From Phycisphaerae bacterium (lineage in GTDB: Bacteria > Planctomycetota > Phycisphaerae > Phycisphaerales > UBA1924): a stretch of DNA of 64,000 nucleotides. A program made the translations under genes and the position numbers. Positions 17,023 to 25,692 of this stretch are shown piece by piece. The notes beneath the pieces were generated by a model. That model was not told the DNA's origin, made no database searches, and saw only the letters and a program-made list of their open reading frames with translations. Location of the stretch: the NCBI GenBank assembly GCA_022180725.1, contig BQMO01000006.1, positions 1 through 64,000 of the forward strand. Reading direction: 5' to 3'. Within the stretch, counting starts at the first letter, position 1, and each line of letters begins with the position of its first letter.

Positions 17023-18423
17023 ATGACCACCCTTGCATCATCCGCCGCACGCGTCGCGGCGTTCACGCTCGCCGCGTGCTGCTCCCTCGCCCCGACCTTC
17101 GCGCAGGACCTCACCCGCAAGGCCCCACCCCAGTCCCAACCCATCGCCATCGTCGGCGGCACGGTCCACCCGGTGGTCGGCGAGATCATCCCCGACGGCG
17201 TGGTGTATTTCTCGGGCGGGGAGATCAAGGGTGTCTACACGCGCGACGCCTGGGCCAAGGTCGTACAGGTCGCGCTCTTCAAGGACCCGCTCCGCGTTCT
17301 CGACGCCTCGGGCAAGCACGTCTACCCCGGGCTGATCTCGCCCTATTCGCAACTCGGATTGACGGAAATCCAGGCGGTGCGGCCGTCCAACGACATGAGC
17401 GAAACCGGCGACGTGACGCCCGAGGTCGTCGCCGGCAACGCCGTCAACCCGGATTCGACGCTGCTGCCCGTGACCCGCAGCAACGGCGTACTCCTGGCCG
17501 GGGTCTTTCCCACGGGGGGCACTATCCCGGGGAACGCGAGCGTCATCCGCCTCGACGGATGGACGACCAAGGACATGACGGTGATCGAGCGCGCGGGGCT
17601 GGTGCTGCGCTTCCCGGGCATGCGGGCCGTGCAGGCCTGGTGGATGGATACGCCCGAAGAGGACCAGCAGCGCGCCAGCAACGCGGCCTTGGAGCGTGTC
17701 CGCAAGTTCTTTGACACCGCCCTGGCCTACGACACCGCGAGGGACGGCGACCCGGCCACGCCGATCGACCTGCGCTGGGAGGCCATGCGCCCGGTCTTCC
17801 GCGACGCGGCGGGGCGCGACGCCGGCGAAGTGGCCGCCATGCCGCTCTATGTGCAGGCCAACGACCTCGACCAGATCAACGCCGCCGTCGCGTTCTGCCT
17901 CGAACGGAACCTGCGCTGCATCATCGTCGGCGGGCGCGACGCCGACCGCTGCGCCGACCTCCTCAAGGCCCACGATATCCCCGTCATCCTTTCCGCGGGC
18001 ACGTTCCAACTCCCCCGGCGCGGGGACGCGGCGTACGACGATGCCTTCACGCTCCCCGCCCGCCTTCACGCGGCGGGTGTCCGCTTCTCGATCGCCGGGG
18101 GTGACGATACCGCCCACGAACGCAACCTGCCCTACGCCGTCGCCATGGCCGTGGCGCACGGGCTGCCCCACGACGCGGGGATCAAGGCCATCACCCTCGA
18201 CGCGGCGGCGGTGCTGGGCGTCGCCGACCGCTACGGCTCGCTCGAGCCGGGCAAGTCCGCCACGCTCATCATCACCACCGACTCGCCGCTGGAAGTGCGG
18301 TCCAACGTCGTCGCCGCGTTCATCGACGGGCGTGAGATCGACCTCTCCAACAAGCAGACGAAGTTGTACGAGAAGTACCTCGAACGCTACCGGCAGTCGG
18401 GGGATCTCCCGCCCAAGCCGTAA
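17023..18423 (+). CDS. Secreted amidohydrolase-like protein lacking metal-binding HxH
   Basis: 466 residues with a signal peptide (ending A-C-C-S-L-A-P-T-F-A-Q, about 27). The amidohydrolase composite domain is evident: I-V-G-G-T-V-H-P-V (near 42), H-V-Y-P-G-L-I-S-P-Y-S-Q-L-G (near 101) and the C-terminal signature Y-G-S-L-E-P-G-K-S-A-T-L-I-I (near 405). The position of the canonical H-x-H is S-P-Y-S-Q, so metal-dependent catalysis is unlikely. It parallels the degenerate N-terminal half of the preceding 1299-residue protein, and the two may form a pseudo-enzyme/enzyme pair. AAGGA precedes ATG 17023. Confidence 0.75.
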   Translation: MTTLASSAARVAAFTLAACCSLAPTFAQDLTRKAPPQSQPIAIVGGTVHPVVGEIIPDGVVYFSGGEIKGVYTRDAWAKVVQVALFKDPLRVLDASGKHVYPGLISPYSQLGLTEIQAVRPSNDMSETGDVTPEVVAGNAVNPDSTLLPVTRSNGVLLAGVFPTGGTIPGNASVIRLDGWTTKDMTVIERAGLVLRFPGMRAVQAWWMDTPEEDQQRASNAALERVRKFFDTALAYDTARDGDPATPIDLRWEAMRPVFRDAAGRDAGEVAAMPLYVQANDLDQINAAVAFCLERNLRCIIVGGRDADRCADLLKAHDIPVILSAGTFQLPRRGDAAYDDAFTLPARLHAAGVRFSIAGGDDTAHERNLPYAVAMAVAHGLPHDAGIKAITLDAAAVLGVADRYGSLEPGKSATLIITTDSPLEVRSNVVAAFIDGREIDLSNKQTKLYEKYLERYRQSGDLPPKP

Positions 18424-18549
18424 CAGCGCGTGCGTCGGGATTCAGGCGGCCCACTCGTCGCCGCGGGAAGGCCTTGTCCGCGACGCCGGCCTCGCCACGA
18501 TCCGTGGCCACCACGCCTTCCGTATACTTCACCGAAGGAGTTTTGCCGC

Positions 18550-19652
<1,103 letters not shown>

Positions 19653-19656
<4 letters not shown>

Positions 19657-19682
19657 CACGACGCGGCATTACGCTTTTTACT
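19653..19682 (+). promoter_or_regulatory. Candidate promoter TTGACA-18-TTTACT
   Basis: TTGACA at 19653-19658 overlaps the aldolase stop codon and TTTACT follows at 19677-19682. It would serve the LuxR-type gene at 19803 with a leader of about 115 nt. The -35 is perfect but the -10 and spacing are weak. Confidence 0.3.
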
Positions 19683-19802
19683 GGTTCGCATGGTGTACGC
19701 GTGGTGTCCAAGTGAAAATCATGCTTGGAGCATCATGGACGTGGCGCGCCGTGGTAATCTGATGAAGTTCGGGGGGAGCGTTGTTCAGGAAACGGTTTTC
19801 CT

Positions 19803-20507
19803 ATGGACTCGCTCGGATACAAAAATACAGCCAACGCCGCGCCATGGCCGGTCAGTGGGGGCGAGGCGGCGTGGGCCGCACTACGGGATGACGTCGGCGC
19901 GTTCGTCGCTCTGCTGTCGCGAGCGGGCGGGTTTGTGCACACCGGTCCGGGTGTGGCGGACGTGCTCGGCGGGTCCCACGCATTTCCGCCGGGCGTGACT
20001 TTCGAGACGCTCTTTGGCCCTGACTTCGCCGCCGAGCGCTCCGCCGCGATCACCCGCGCCTGTGCCGGCGAAAAGCCCGTGCGTCTGCTCAGCATGATCA
20101 ACGGCGTGCTGCTCACCGAGTCGTACCGCGCCCTGGGGACGCTCAGGGCCGACGCGGCGGTGCTCTGGACGGCCCGGCCCGTCAGCCTCGAGGGGGACTT
20201 CCCGGCCTTCGCCGCGCCCGAGCGTGAGGTCGCCCGCGTGCATCACCTCGGCCCGCTGGCGACGCTCACCGAACGCGAACTCGAACTCCTCCACCACATC
20301 GGCATGGGCCGCACCAGCGACGAGACGGCCAAACTCATGCACCGCAGCACCCGCACCGTCGAATGGCACCGCGCCAGCCTCGGACAGAAACTCCGCTGCG
20401 AGAACCGCGTGCAACTCGCCCGCATCGCCGTCCGCGCCGGGCTGAGCGCCGTCGACATCGAGTTCATCCGCGCCGTCTACCACGCATCCCCCAAGCCGAA
20501 GGCGTAG
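19803..20507 (+). CDS. LuxR-family transcriptional regulator without receiver domain
   Basis: 234 residues. The C-terminal GerE/LuxR helix-turn-helix is clear: L-T-E-R-E-L-E-L-L (about 155-163), S-D-E-T-A-K-L-M-H-R-S-T-R-T-V-E-W-H-R-A-S-L (about 172-193). The N-terminal ~145 residues contain no phosphoacceptor pattern; the F-x-x-L-x-G-P-D-F and A-C-A-G-E-K-P-V-R segments recall a PAS-like sensory fold, but that is a guess. The last helix W-H-R-A-S-L-G-Q-K-L-R replaces the more usual H-x-x-x-I-x-x-K-L. It faces the minus-strand surface-protein genes tail to tail. Targets unknown. Confidence 0.78.
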   Translation: MDSLGYKNTANAAPWPVSGGEAAWAALRDDVGAFVALLSRAGGFVHTGPGVADVLGGSHAFPPGVTFETLFGPDFAAERSAAITRACAGEKPVRLLSMINGVLLTESYRALGTLRADAAVLWTARPVSLEGDFPAFAAPEREVARVHHLGPLATLTERELELLHHIGMGRTSDETAKLMHRSTRTVEWHRASLGQKLRCENRVQLARIAVRAGLSAVDIEFIRAVYHASPKPKA

Positions 20508-20534
20508 CCGGCGAGTACGCGACGTGAACGCAAC

Positions 20535-20563
20535 AAAAAACCCCGGCGCGGGGCGCCGGGGTT
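20535..20563 (-). terminator. Intrinsic terminator of the minus-strand dockerin gene
   Basis: On the minus strand a 9-bp perfect stem (CCCCGGCGC/GCGCCGGGG, 20541-20561) with a 3-nt loop is followed by TTTTTT (20540-20535). It lies 30 nt after the stop at 20593 and is identical to the terminator at 26998-27026. Confidence 0.85.
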
Positions 20564-20592
20564 GGTGTGATGGCCCGCGGTGTCGCGGCTGG

Positions 20593-21477
20593 TTACGGGC
20601 AGACCCCGCCGACGGCGTTCTCGACCGCCTCCGCGTCCAGCCCGTTCACCGCCCCGTCGCGGTTGAAGTCCCCGTCGTCGTACCCGTAGATGCCCACCTG
20701 GCAGTAGTCGGAAAAGTCGCCGCCGACGGCCAGTTCCGTGGCTTCCACGTCCTGCCCATTGGCCGAGCCGTCGCAGTTCACGTCCCCGTCGCAGAGGCCC
20801 GCGTAGCAGTAGTCGATCTTCCCATCCGGCGGGTACAGGTCGTACTGCCCGCCCGAGTCCTCGATGTCCGTCACATCATCGATGCCGTTGCGGTTGCAGT
20901 CGCCCAGCAGCGCGAAATCGAACGGCGACGCGAACGCCGCCACCGGCGTGTTCTCGCCCGCGGGGAGCACCCCGTCGCACAGGAGCGGCGTGAGTTCGTC
21001 CCCCGCCGCGGACGCCGGCGCAGCGTGGTACAGCCCGGGGAGCATCTGTGCGAACCCGTTGCCGGAGATCACCACCTCGCGCGAGAGGGGGTTGCCCGCG
21101 TCGCGCGTCACCTCGAAGGTCATCCATCGTTCGCGAGGCGTGGCGGGGTGCTCGTCGTGCCGGGCCGTGATCGGGGCGTACGTCGGGTGCGCCGCCAGCA
21201 CGGGGCCGTAGAAGACCCACGTCATCGAAACGTCGTCGTACCCCGGCGCTTCATTCGGCTCCAGGTGGCAGAACGCGCTGTTGAGGAACGTGCGGTGGTC
21301 TTCGACGTCCGAGTCCGGCGTGGGCGAACACGCCGTGCGGTGCAGCGCGTACGGCACGAGACCGATGGCTCCGCCGCCGAGGGCCGCAGGCAGGCCGTCG
21401 TAGTGCGGCGCGGTCCAGTCGCCCGTCTGCGTGGGGGACACTTCCAGCAGCGGACACCCGCTGCCGTTCTCGCCGAT
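20593..21477 (-). pseudogene. GC-type dockerin 3' portion, separated from its 5' portion by an in-frame TAG
   Basis: This stretch is in the same frame as the gene upstream (21478-23625), and only the TAG at 21478-21480 interrupts it. It encodes about 295 residues with no signal peptide of its own; an internal start at 21441 would give 282. The C-terminus is a thrombospondin-3-like D-C-N-R-N-G-I-D-D segment and a GC-type dockerin: C-D-G-D-V-N-C-D-G-S-A-N-G and D-G-D-F-N-R-D-G-A-V-N-G, two calcium-binding loops, ending G-G-V-C-P. Without translation from the upstream start, the anchor would be lost. Either a nonsense mutation, a sequencing error, or (least likely) readthrough. Confidence 0.7.
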
Positions 21478-23625
21478 CTACACCGCCCCCGTCCACAGCG
21501 CGGCCTGCGAGATCGACGTGTGGTTCGCCGCGTTGATCACGATCTGCCCGTGCAGGCCTTCGTCCTCGTGGACCCAGATCTGGCCGCGGTTGTCGCTGTT
21601 CTCGGGAGTTGTACACAGGATGTGATACGGGTTCGTTGGATTCCGGAAGCCGCCTTCATCCGGATTGAAGGCGTAGTAGTTGTTGAAATCGGCCACGCAG
21701 GATTCGCATCCTTCCGCGGCATGAACGTGGCTATGGCACAGTTCATCCTCAAGGTCGCCTTCGTAGATCGCGTTCTCGTCATCACCTAGGATGCCGCCGA
21801 TCTGAATCAGCGAACCTTCCGACACTTCGGGCACATGAATGTCCCCGAACGCGTGATGCTCGACGACAAATGACGTCCACCCCGTAGCGCGGACAGCGCT
21901 GTATCGGCGTGCGCAGCCGATCCGGATCGTGTCGATCGCCGCGTACACAGAATCGGGTTCGTTCTCAACGTACTGCCCGGACCAGACAGTGCCGGTCGCC
22001 AGTTCCTCGATGTCCAGCGAGCCGATGACGGGCGCTTCCACCACCGGCGGGTACTTTGTGCATGCATACGAGCCCGGAACGGCGAACAACTGGGTTGTCA
22101 GCGAGGCGATATTGGCGACGCCGATGCTGTTCTGCGCCCGAACGCACCCGTCGAGCGCCGCCCCGGCGATTGACGAGGCCGTGAACCACTCTTCGCCTTG
22201 CAGAATCACCGCGCGATGGCTGAAGATGCCCACAAGCCCCCTCGCGTTCGGGAAGTAGTTTGCAGTGAGCACTTCGGCGGGCACTTCGGTGTCATCGAGG
22301 TCGCCGATGGTGATCGACGGAATGTTGCCGTCGGCATACCCCGGAGGCGGCTCGCTCGGCGTCTCAGCCCCGCCCGTCGCCACGATTGCGCCGCGCATCG
22401 TCCGACCAACGCGGATCGGCTCCACAAAGGTCTTTGCAATGATGTTTGAGTGGTCAACGATGAACTCGATGTTGATCGGCGCGTAGCAGATGCCCCGGAC
22501 AAAGATGCCGCCGCGCCCAGATGCGGACCCGATCAGGTTCGCGGCCTTCACCTCCCCGCGCAGGTCGCCGCCCACGTCGAGCAGCGTGAGTGGGCCGTCG
22601 GTGATCGGCTGGTTGTACGGGTAGTTCTCCGGGTCGGCGAGCATCGTCGCGTTGGCCGTGACGTTCGCCTCGACGCTCACGGCGACGAGGGTCGTCCCGT
22701 CGGCCTCGACGCTGCGGATCTGGCCGATGCCGTTGCCCGCGGTGATCTTGACAAAGTTCTCGGGATCAGTCTCGCCGTTGCTGATGGGGCCGCTGGAATA
22801 GACCAGGCCGATCGTGGCGCTGGCACCGTTCGCCAGAATGTCGCCGGAGATGCCCTCAATCGCCGGTGTGCTCGCTGAATCGCCCACCACTCGTACGGCG
22901 GCGATGTTGTAGCCCTTTGCCTCCACCGAGTCTTCAATGGAACTCCACGCTCGAAGTTCGCCGATCGCATCGCTCCCGCTATAGGGCGTGGCCGCGGCTT
23001 CGGCCGTGACCTTGCCGGTGATGTGCCCGCCGATCCAGGTGCTGCTTCCACCGTCGCGGCCGTGGGCTTGGATGCGCACAAACGAGTTGGCGTGCAGGTC
23101 GGGCGCGGCGGTGCTGCCGCCGACCTGCGTCACATCGCCCGTGATGGCGATGGAGGCGCGAGTCTTGGCGAGCACGTCGGCGTCTGTGATAGCGAGGCCG
23201 CCGAAGTCGATACAACCCTGAGCCAACGGCGTTCCCATGTCTTCCGTCCACGATTGATCTGGAGAAGCGACAATCACCGCAAGCGACGCAATCCCGCTCG
23301 GGTCGCCGGTGATTGTGATCTTGCCAACATTGACCGAAGGTGCGCTGCTCGAAGTCGCGCACTCGTAGATACGAAGCACCCAATCGCGCGGCGTTCCACC
23401 GCTGTCCCAGCCGCTCCATGCGCCGAGGTCAATGGTGAAGTCAGCCACGTTCGACCCACTGGCTATAGGTCGGCACATGAGGGTTTGGTTGCCGCCGCCA
23501 GAGAGAAGGGCACGCTCGACCGCGACTGGCCCCGATTGCCCTCCCGGGCAACTCGAACACTGGGCCCATGCGGCACCCGTCAGCCCGAACACGCTCGCCA
23601 CGATCGTCTTGTTGAATCCACGCAT
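21478..23625 (-). CDS. Large secreted beta-rich protein, truncated before its dockerin by TAG
   Basis: 715 residues before the amber codon. The signal peptide (M-R-G-F-N-K-T-I-V-A-S-V-F-G-L-T-G-A-A-W, cut after A-Q) is preceded by AAGGAG with 9 nt spacing, which fixes ATG 23625. The body has repeated short strands such as V-G-K-I-T-I-T-G-D-P-S-G (about 92-103), I-A-I-T-G-D-V-T-Q-V-G and V-G-G-D-L-R-G-E-V-K-A, a pattern suggesting a parallel beta-helix seen in planctomycete surface proteins. Removing the TAG would continue the protein for ~295 residues into a GC-type dockerin, giving ~1010 residues. The start overlaps by 46 nt the end of the sulfatase-modifying-factor-like gene upstream, so they are co-transcribed. 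Confidence 0.75.
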   Translation of the reverse strand: MRGFNKTIVASVFGLTGAAWAQCSSCPGGQSGPVAVERALLSGGGNQTLMCRPIASGSNVADFTIDLGAWSGWDSGGTPRDWVLRIYECATSSSAPSVNVGKITITGDPSGIASLAVIVASPDQSWTEDMGTPLAQGCIDFGGLAITDADVLAKTRASIAITGDVTQVGGSTAAPDLHANSFVRIQAHGRDGGSSTWIGGHITGKVTAEAAATPYSGSDAIGELRAWSSIEDSVEAKGYNIAAVRVVGDSASTPAIEGISGDILANGASATIGLVYSSGPISNGETDPENFVKITAGNGIGQIRSVEADGTTLVAVSVEANVTANATMLADPENYPYNQPITDGPLTLLDVGGDLRGEVKAANLIGSASGRGGIFVRGICYAPINIEFIVDHSNIIAKTFVEPIRVGRTMRGAIVATGGAETPSEPPPGYADGNIPSITIGDLDDTEVPAEVLTANYFPNARGLVGIFSHRAVILQGEEWFTASSIAGAALDGCVRAQNSIGVANIASLTTQLFAVPGSYACTKYPPVVEAPVIGSLDIEELATGTVWSGQYVENEPDSVYAAIDTIRIGCARRYSAVRATGWTSFVVEHHAFGDIHVPEVSEGSLIQIGGILGDDENAIYEGDLEDELCHSHVHAAEGCESCVADFNNYYAFNPDEGGFRNPTNPYHILCTTPENSDNRGQIWVHEDEGLHGQIVINAANHTSISQAALWTGAV

Positions 23626-24671
23626 AATGCAGGTCTCCTTCGTCGTGCACACTGGAGACCGAGCAACACACCCGCCGGTGCGCACGTTGATGCGGGGGGG
23701 ACAATGCTTGCAATTCTGAACCCGTGTTCGTACGTCGGGATATGCGGATACTCGCCGCCCCATTCCTGAACCCTGTCTCTGATGCCAGACGTGAAGGCGT
23801 TTTGGCCCCAATGAGATCCGTCAAATACTCTAAAGCGTTCTCCGGTGACAAATGTTCGCACACTTTCCGTCCACTCCGTCGTCCCTCCGGCAGTGTCATA
23901 CAGGCCCCACGGCGACGTGGTTGCGTACGCGCCGAGCGGAATCGCAAACGGACTCGGGGTCGTGAACCCCGCGTTGGCTTGCCCCACGCTCGGCGGCCCG
24001 TAGACATACGCGGTGTCACTCCCGTTGCTGTACTGCCACCAGCCGCCGGTGCTGCCGTCGCCGTTCACCTTGTTCGGGTCGTAGTGCGCGGCCTTGAGCC
24101 ACTCATCCCACGTCGGAATCCAGTACTGCGCGCCGGGGCTGTGTACCAGTTGATCCGTAAAGATGCCGCCGTTGAAGCCGAAGGTCGAAACGTCGTACGC
24201 CCCGCTCAGGAACGCGGCTCGCTCGCTGCTCTTCCCGTTCGTGAGCCAGTTGCAGTACATCGCCGCCATGCGCCAACTGATGTCCCCCACGGGCCGCATC
24301 TCGTTGCCGCTGGGCACCATCCACCGCTGGCGGCCGGGGTTGTTTGGCGTCGTTCCAGCCGCGCCCCAGAAGTCCGGCGGCAACAAGTGCGGCAGCGGCG
24401 CATCCGCCCGGTCGTACGCGGCGTTGAAGAACTCAACCCATTGCTGGGTCGTGACCTCGTACTTGCCGATTCGGTACTCGTAATCAACCCCGCCCCGCCC
24501 GTTCACGAAGTCCGTCGGGAAGATCGATTGGTACGGCGCATTGCCGGGGTGCGTGATCCGTACAAACTCGATGCCCGAAAGCGGGTCCACCTCGCCACCG
24601 CCGGGCTGGGCCAGCGCAGGCACGGCAAGTACGATGCACAAGGCGGCGGCAACCGTTCGTGACTGGCGCAT
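23580..24671 (-). CDS. Secreted sulfatase-modifying-factor (FGE-like) domain protein, copy B
   Basis: 363 residues. Signal peptide (1-22, ending V-L-A-V-P-A-L-A-Q), then an FGE/SUMF1-type C-lectin-like domain: Y-E-Y-R-I-G-K-Y-E-V-T-T-Q-Q-W (near 60), I-S-W-R-M-A-A-M-Y-C-N-W-L (near 130), S-P-W-G-L-Y-D-T-A-G (near 250), E-H-G-F-R-I-A-S (near 325). True formylglycine-generating enzymes have a catalytic cysteine pair before the final G-F-R; here that region has none, so it is unlikely to act on sulfatases. After G-F-R come V-P-P-A-S-T-C-A-P, a short hydrophobic helix and R-R-R-R, a PEP-CTERM-like anchor. About two-thirds identical by eye to the copy at 25619-26758. Start at ATG 24671. Confidence 0.8.
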   Translation of the reverse strand: MRQSRTVAAALCIVLAVPALAQPGGGEVDPLSGIEFVRITHPGNAPYQSIFPTDFVNGRGGVDYEYRIGKYEVTTQQWVEFFNAAYDRADAPLPHLLPPDFWGAAGTTPNNPGRQRWMVPSGNEMRPVGDISWRMAAMYCNWLTNGKSSERAAFLSGAYDVSTFGFNGGIFTDQLVHSPGAQYWIPTWDEWLKAAHYDPNKVNGDGSTGGWWQYSNGSDTAYVYGPPSVGQANAGFTTPSPFAIPLGAYATTSPWGLYDTAGGTTEWTESVRTFVTGERFRVFDGSHWGQNAFTSGIRDRVQEWGGEYPHIPTYEHGFRIASIVPPASTCAPAGVLLGLQCARRRRPALCVDSTRRSWRACSG

Positions 24672-24887
24672 GGCACATGCTCCGGAAATGAAATCCCGTC
24701 GGAAAGATGCCACACAACTCGCCATCGGCAAGGAAAAGTACTGTAATCGCCCGGTTATTTCGCTGCGGTTCTTCCTCATCGCCATCCCCACCCGCGCGTC
24801 GCCCTCTCATAATCCCCGGAGCAGGTCGCCGATAATGTGACGACTTGTATGTAGACGCATTATGCGCCATCGACGACCCTGCGCCAA

Positions 24888-25136
24888 GTGCGGGGTAATC
24901 ACTTTGTCCAAGAATTCGGCCTAAAAGTTCGTGCAGCCCGAAAAAGCATTGGGTTTTCACAGGAAGACCTCGGCTTTGAGGCCGGATTGCACAGAACCGC
25001 GATCTCGTTCATCGAGCGAGGCCAACGCTCGGCCACGCTCGAGACCATCGAAAAACTGGCCCGGGCACTCCGGGTTCAGCCCGCCGCGCTCATGCCCGGT
25101 TTACACGAACCGCCGAATCGGCGAAAGGACGGATGA
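24888..25136 (+). CDS. Small Xre-family helix-turn-helix regulator
   Basis: 82 residues starting at GTG 24888. The entire protein is a Cro/C1-type HTH: V-R-A-A-R-K-S-I-G-F-S-Q-E-D-L (about 14-28), A-G-L-H-R-T-A-I-S-F-I-E-R-G-Q-R (about 32-47), A-T-L-E-T-I-E-K-L-A-R-A-L (about 49-61). Relatives often control restriction-modification or mobile functions, but no such gene is adjacent. Its codons are visibly less GC-rich than those of its neighbours (many AAA, GTT, TTT, GCA), which suggests relatively recent acquisition. It is divergent from the SUMF1-like gene and lies between the two duplicated surface-protein units, which it might regulate. Confidence 0.75.
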   Translation: MRGNHFVQEFGLKVRAARKSIGFSQEDLGFEAGLHRTAISFIERGQRSATLETIEKLARALRVQPAALMPGLHEPPNRRKDG

Positions 25137-25187
25137 CGGTGGGTGCCACGGCTACGGGCATCGCGCAGGGCGGTTGAGGGTCGTCCG

Positions 25188-25216
25188 CACTGCCCCGACG
25201 AAGCGTCGGGACAGTG
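25188..25216. repeat. Perfect hairpin between converging genes
   Basis: CACTG-C-CCCGACG (25188-25200), loop AAG, CGTCGGG-A-CAGTG (25204-25216): a 13-bp stem with one mismatch. It lies between the Xre gene (+) and the 152-residue secreted protein (-). No T-run follows on either strand, so it is either a non-canonical bidirectional terminator or an extragenic palindromic repeat. Confidence 0.5.
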
Positions 25217-25233
25217 GCACGCCCCGTCGTCAT

Positions 25234-25692
25234 TCAGGCCAATGCCACCCGCCGCGTGCGGTCGCGGAGCGTGGTGTCGCCGCCGTTGCCGGAGTTGTAG
25301 ACCTTGATCCCCGCGCCCGTGCCAGAGCCGCCGATGTTGATGAGGCCTTGGTTGATTAGACTGTCCGGCAACGTTGGGAAAGTTGTCTGATTTGCACCTG
25401 CGACCAAGACGCGGAGAATCGGGGTGCCTGACGACACTGTGCCATCGATAGTCACCTTGCCGGCGCTGTAGGTCGGCGTGCCGCCGCTCACGGTATTGTC
25501 GAAGATGCGGATCAGCGTGTTCGTGCTGACGTTTCCAAGCGTGACCGTGATGTCAGCACCTGTATTCCATAACGTCGTGGTGGGCGATCCCCCGCCGACA
25601 GTGACCTCCACCGAAATTTCATTGACCGCCCAAGCGTTGGGGGTGCCTGCGAGAACCGCCAACAGATACGCCGCGTGGAACAGACGCATCAT
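25234..25692 (-). CDS. Short secreted protein, apparent remnant of a larger surface protein
   Basis: 152 residues. Signal peptide (M-M-R-L-F-H-A-A-Y-L-L-A-V-L-A-G-T, cut near A-W-A). The body resembles the first ~140 residues of the 715-residue protein at 21478-23625: A-G-K-V-T-I-D-G-T-V and I-L-R-V-L-V-A-G-A-N-Q correspond to V-G-K-I-T-I-T-G-D-P and L-A-V-I-V-A-S-P-D-Q there. It stops abruptly after R-D-R-T-R-R-V-A-L-A with no anchor or dockerin, so it looks like a truncated copy ending near the hairpin at 25188. It overlaps the end of the upstream SUMF1-like gene by 74 nt, as the homologous pair downstream overlaps by 46. Confidence 0.6.
   Translation of the reverse strand: MMRLFHAAYLLAVLAGTPNAWAVNEISVEVTVGGGSPTTTLWNTGADITVTLGNVSTNTLIRIFDNTVSGGTPTYSAGKVTIDGTVSSGTPILRVLVAGANQTTFPTLPDSLINQGLINIGGSGTGAGIKVYNSGNGGDTTLRDRTRRVALA

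Noticed and set aside
21478..21480. TAG as pyrrolysine or programmed readthrough
   Set aside because: No pyl genes or readthrough context is visible; mutation or sequencing error is simpler.
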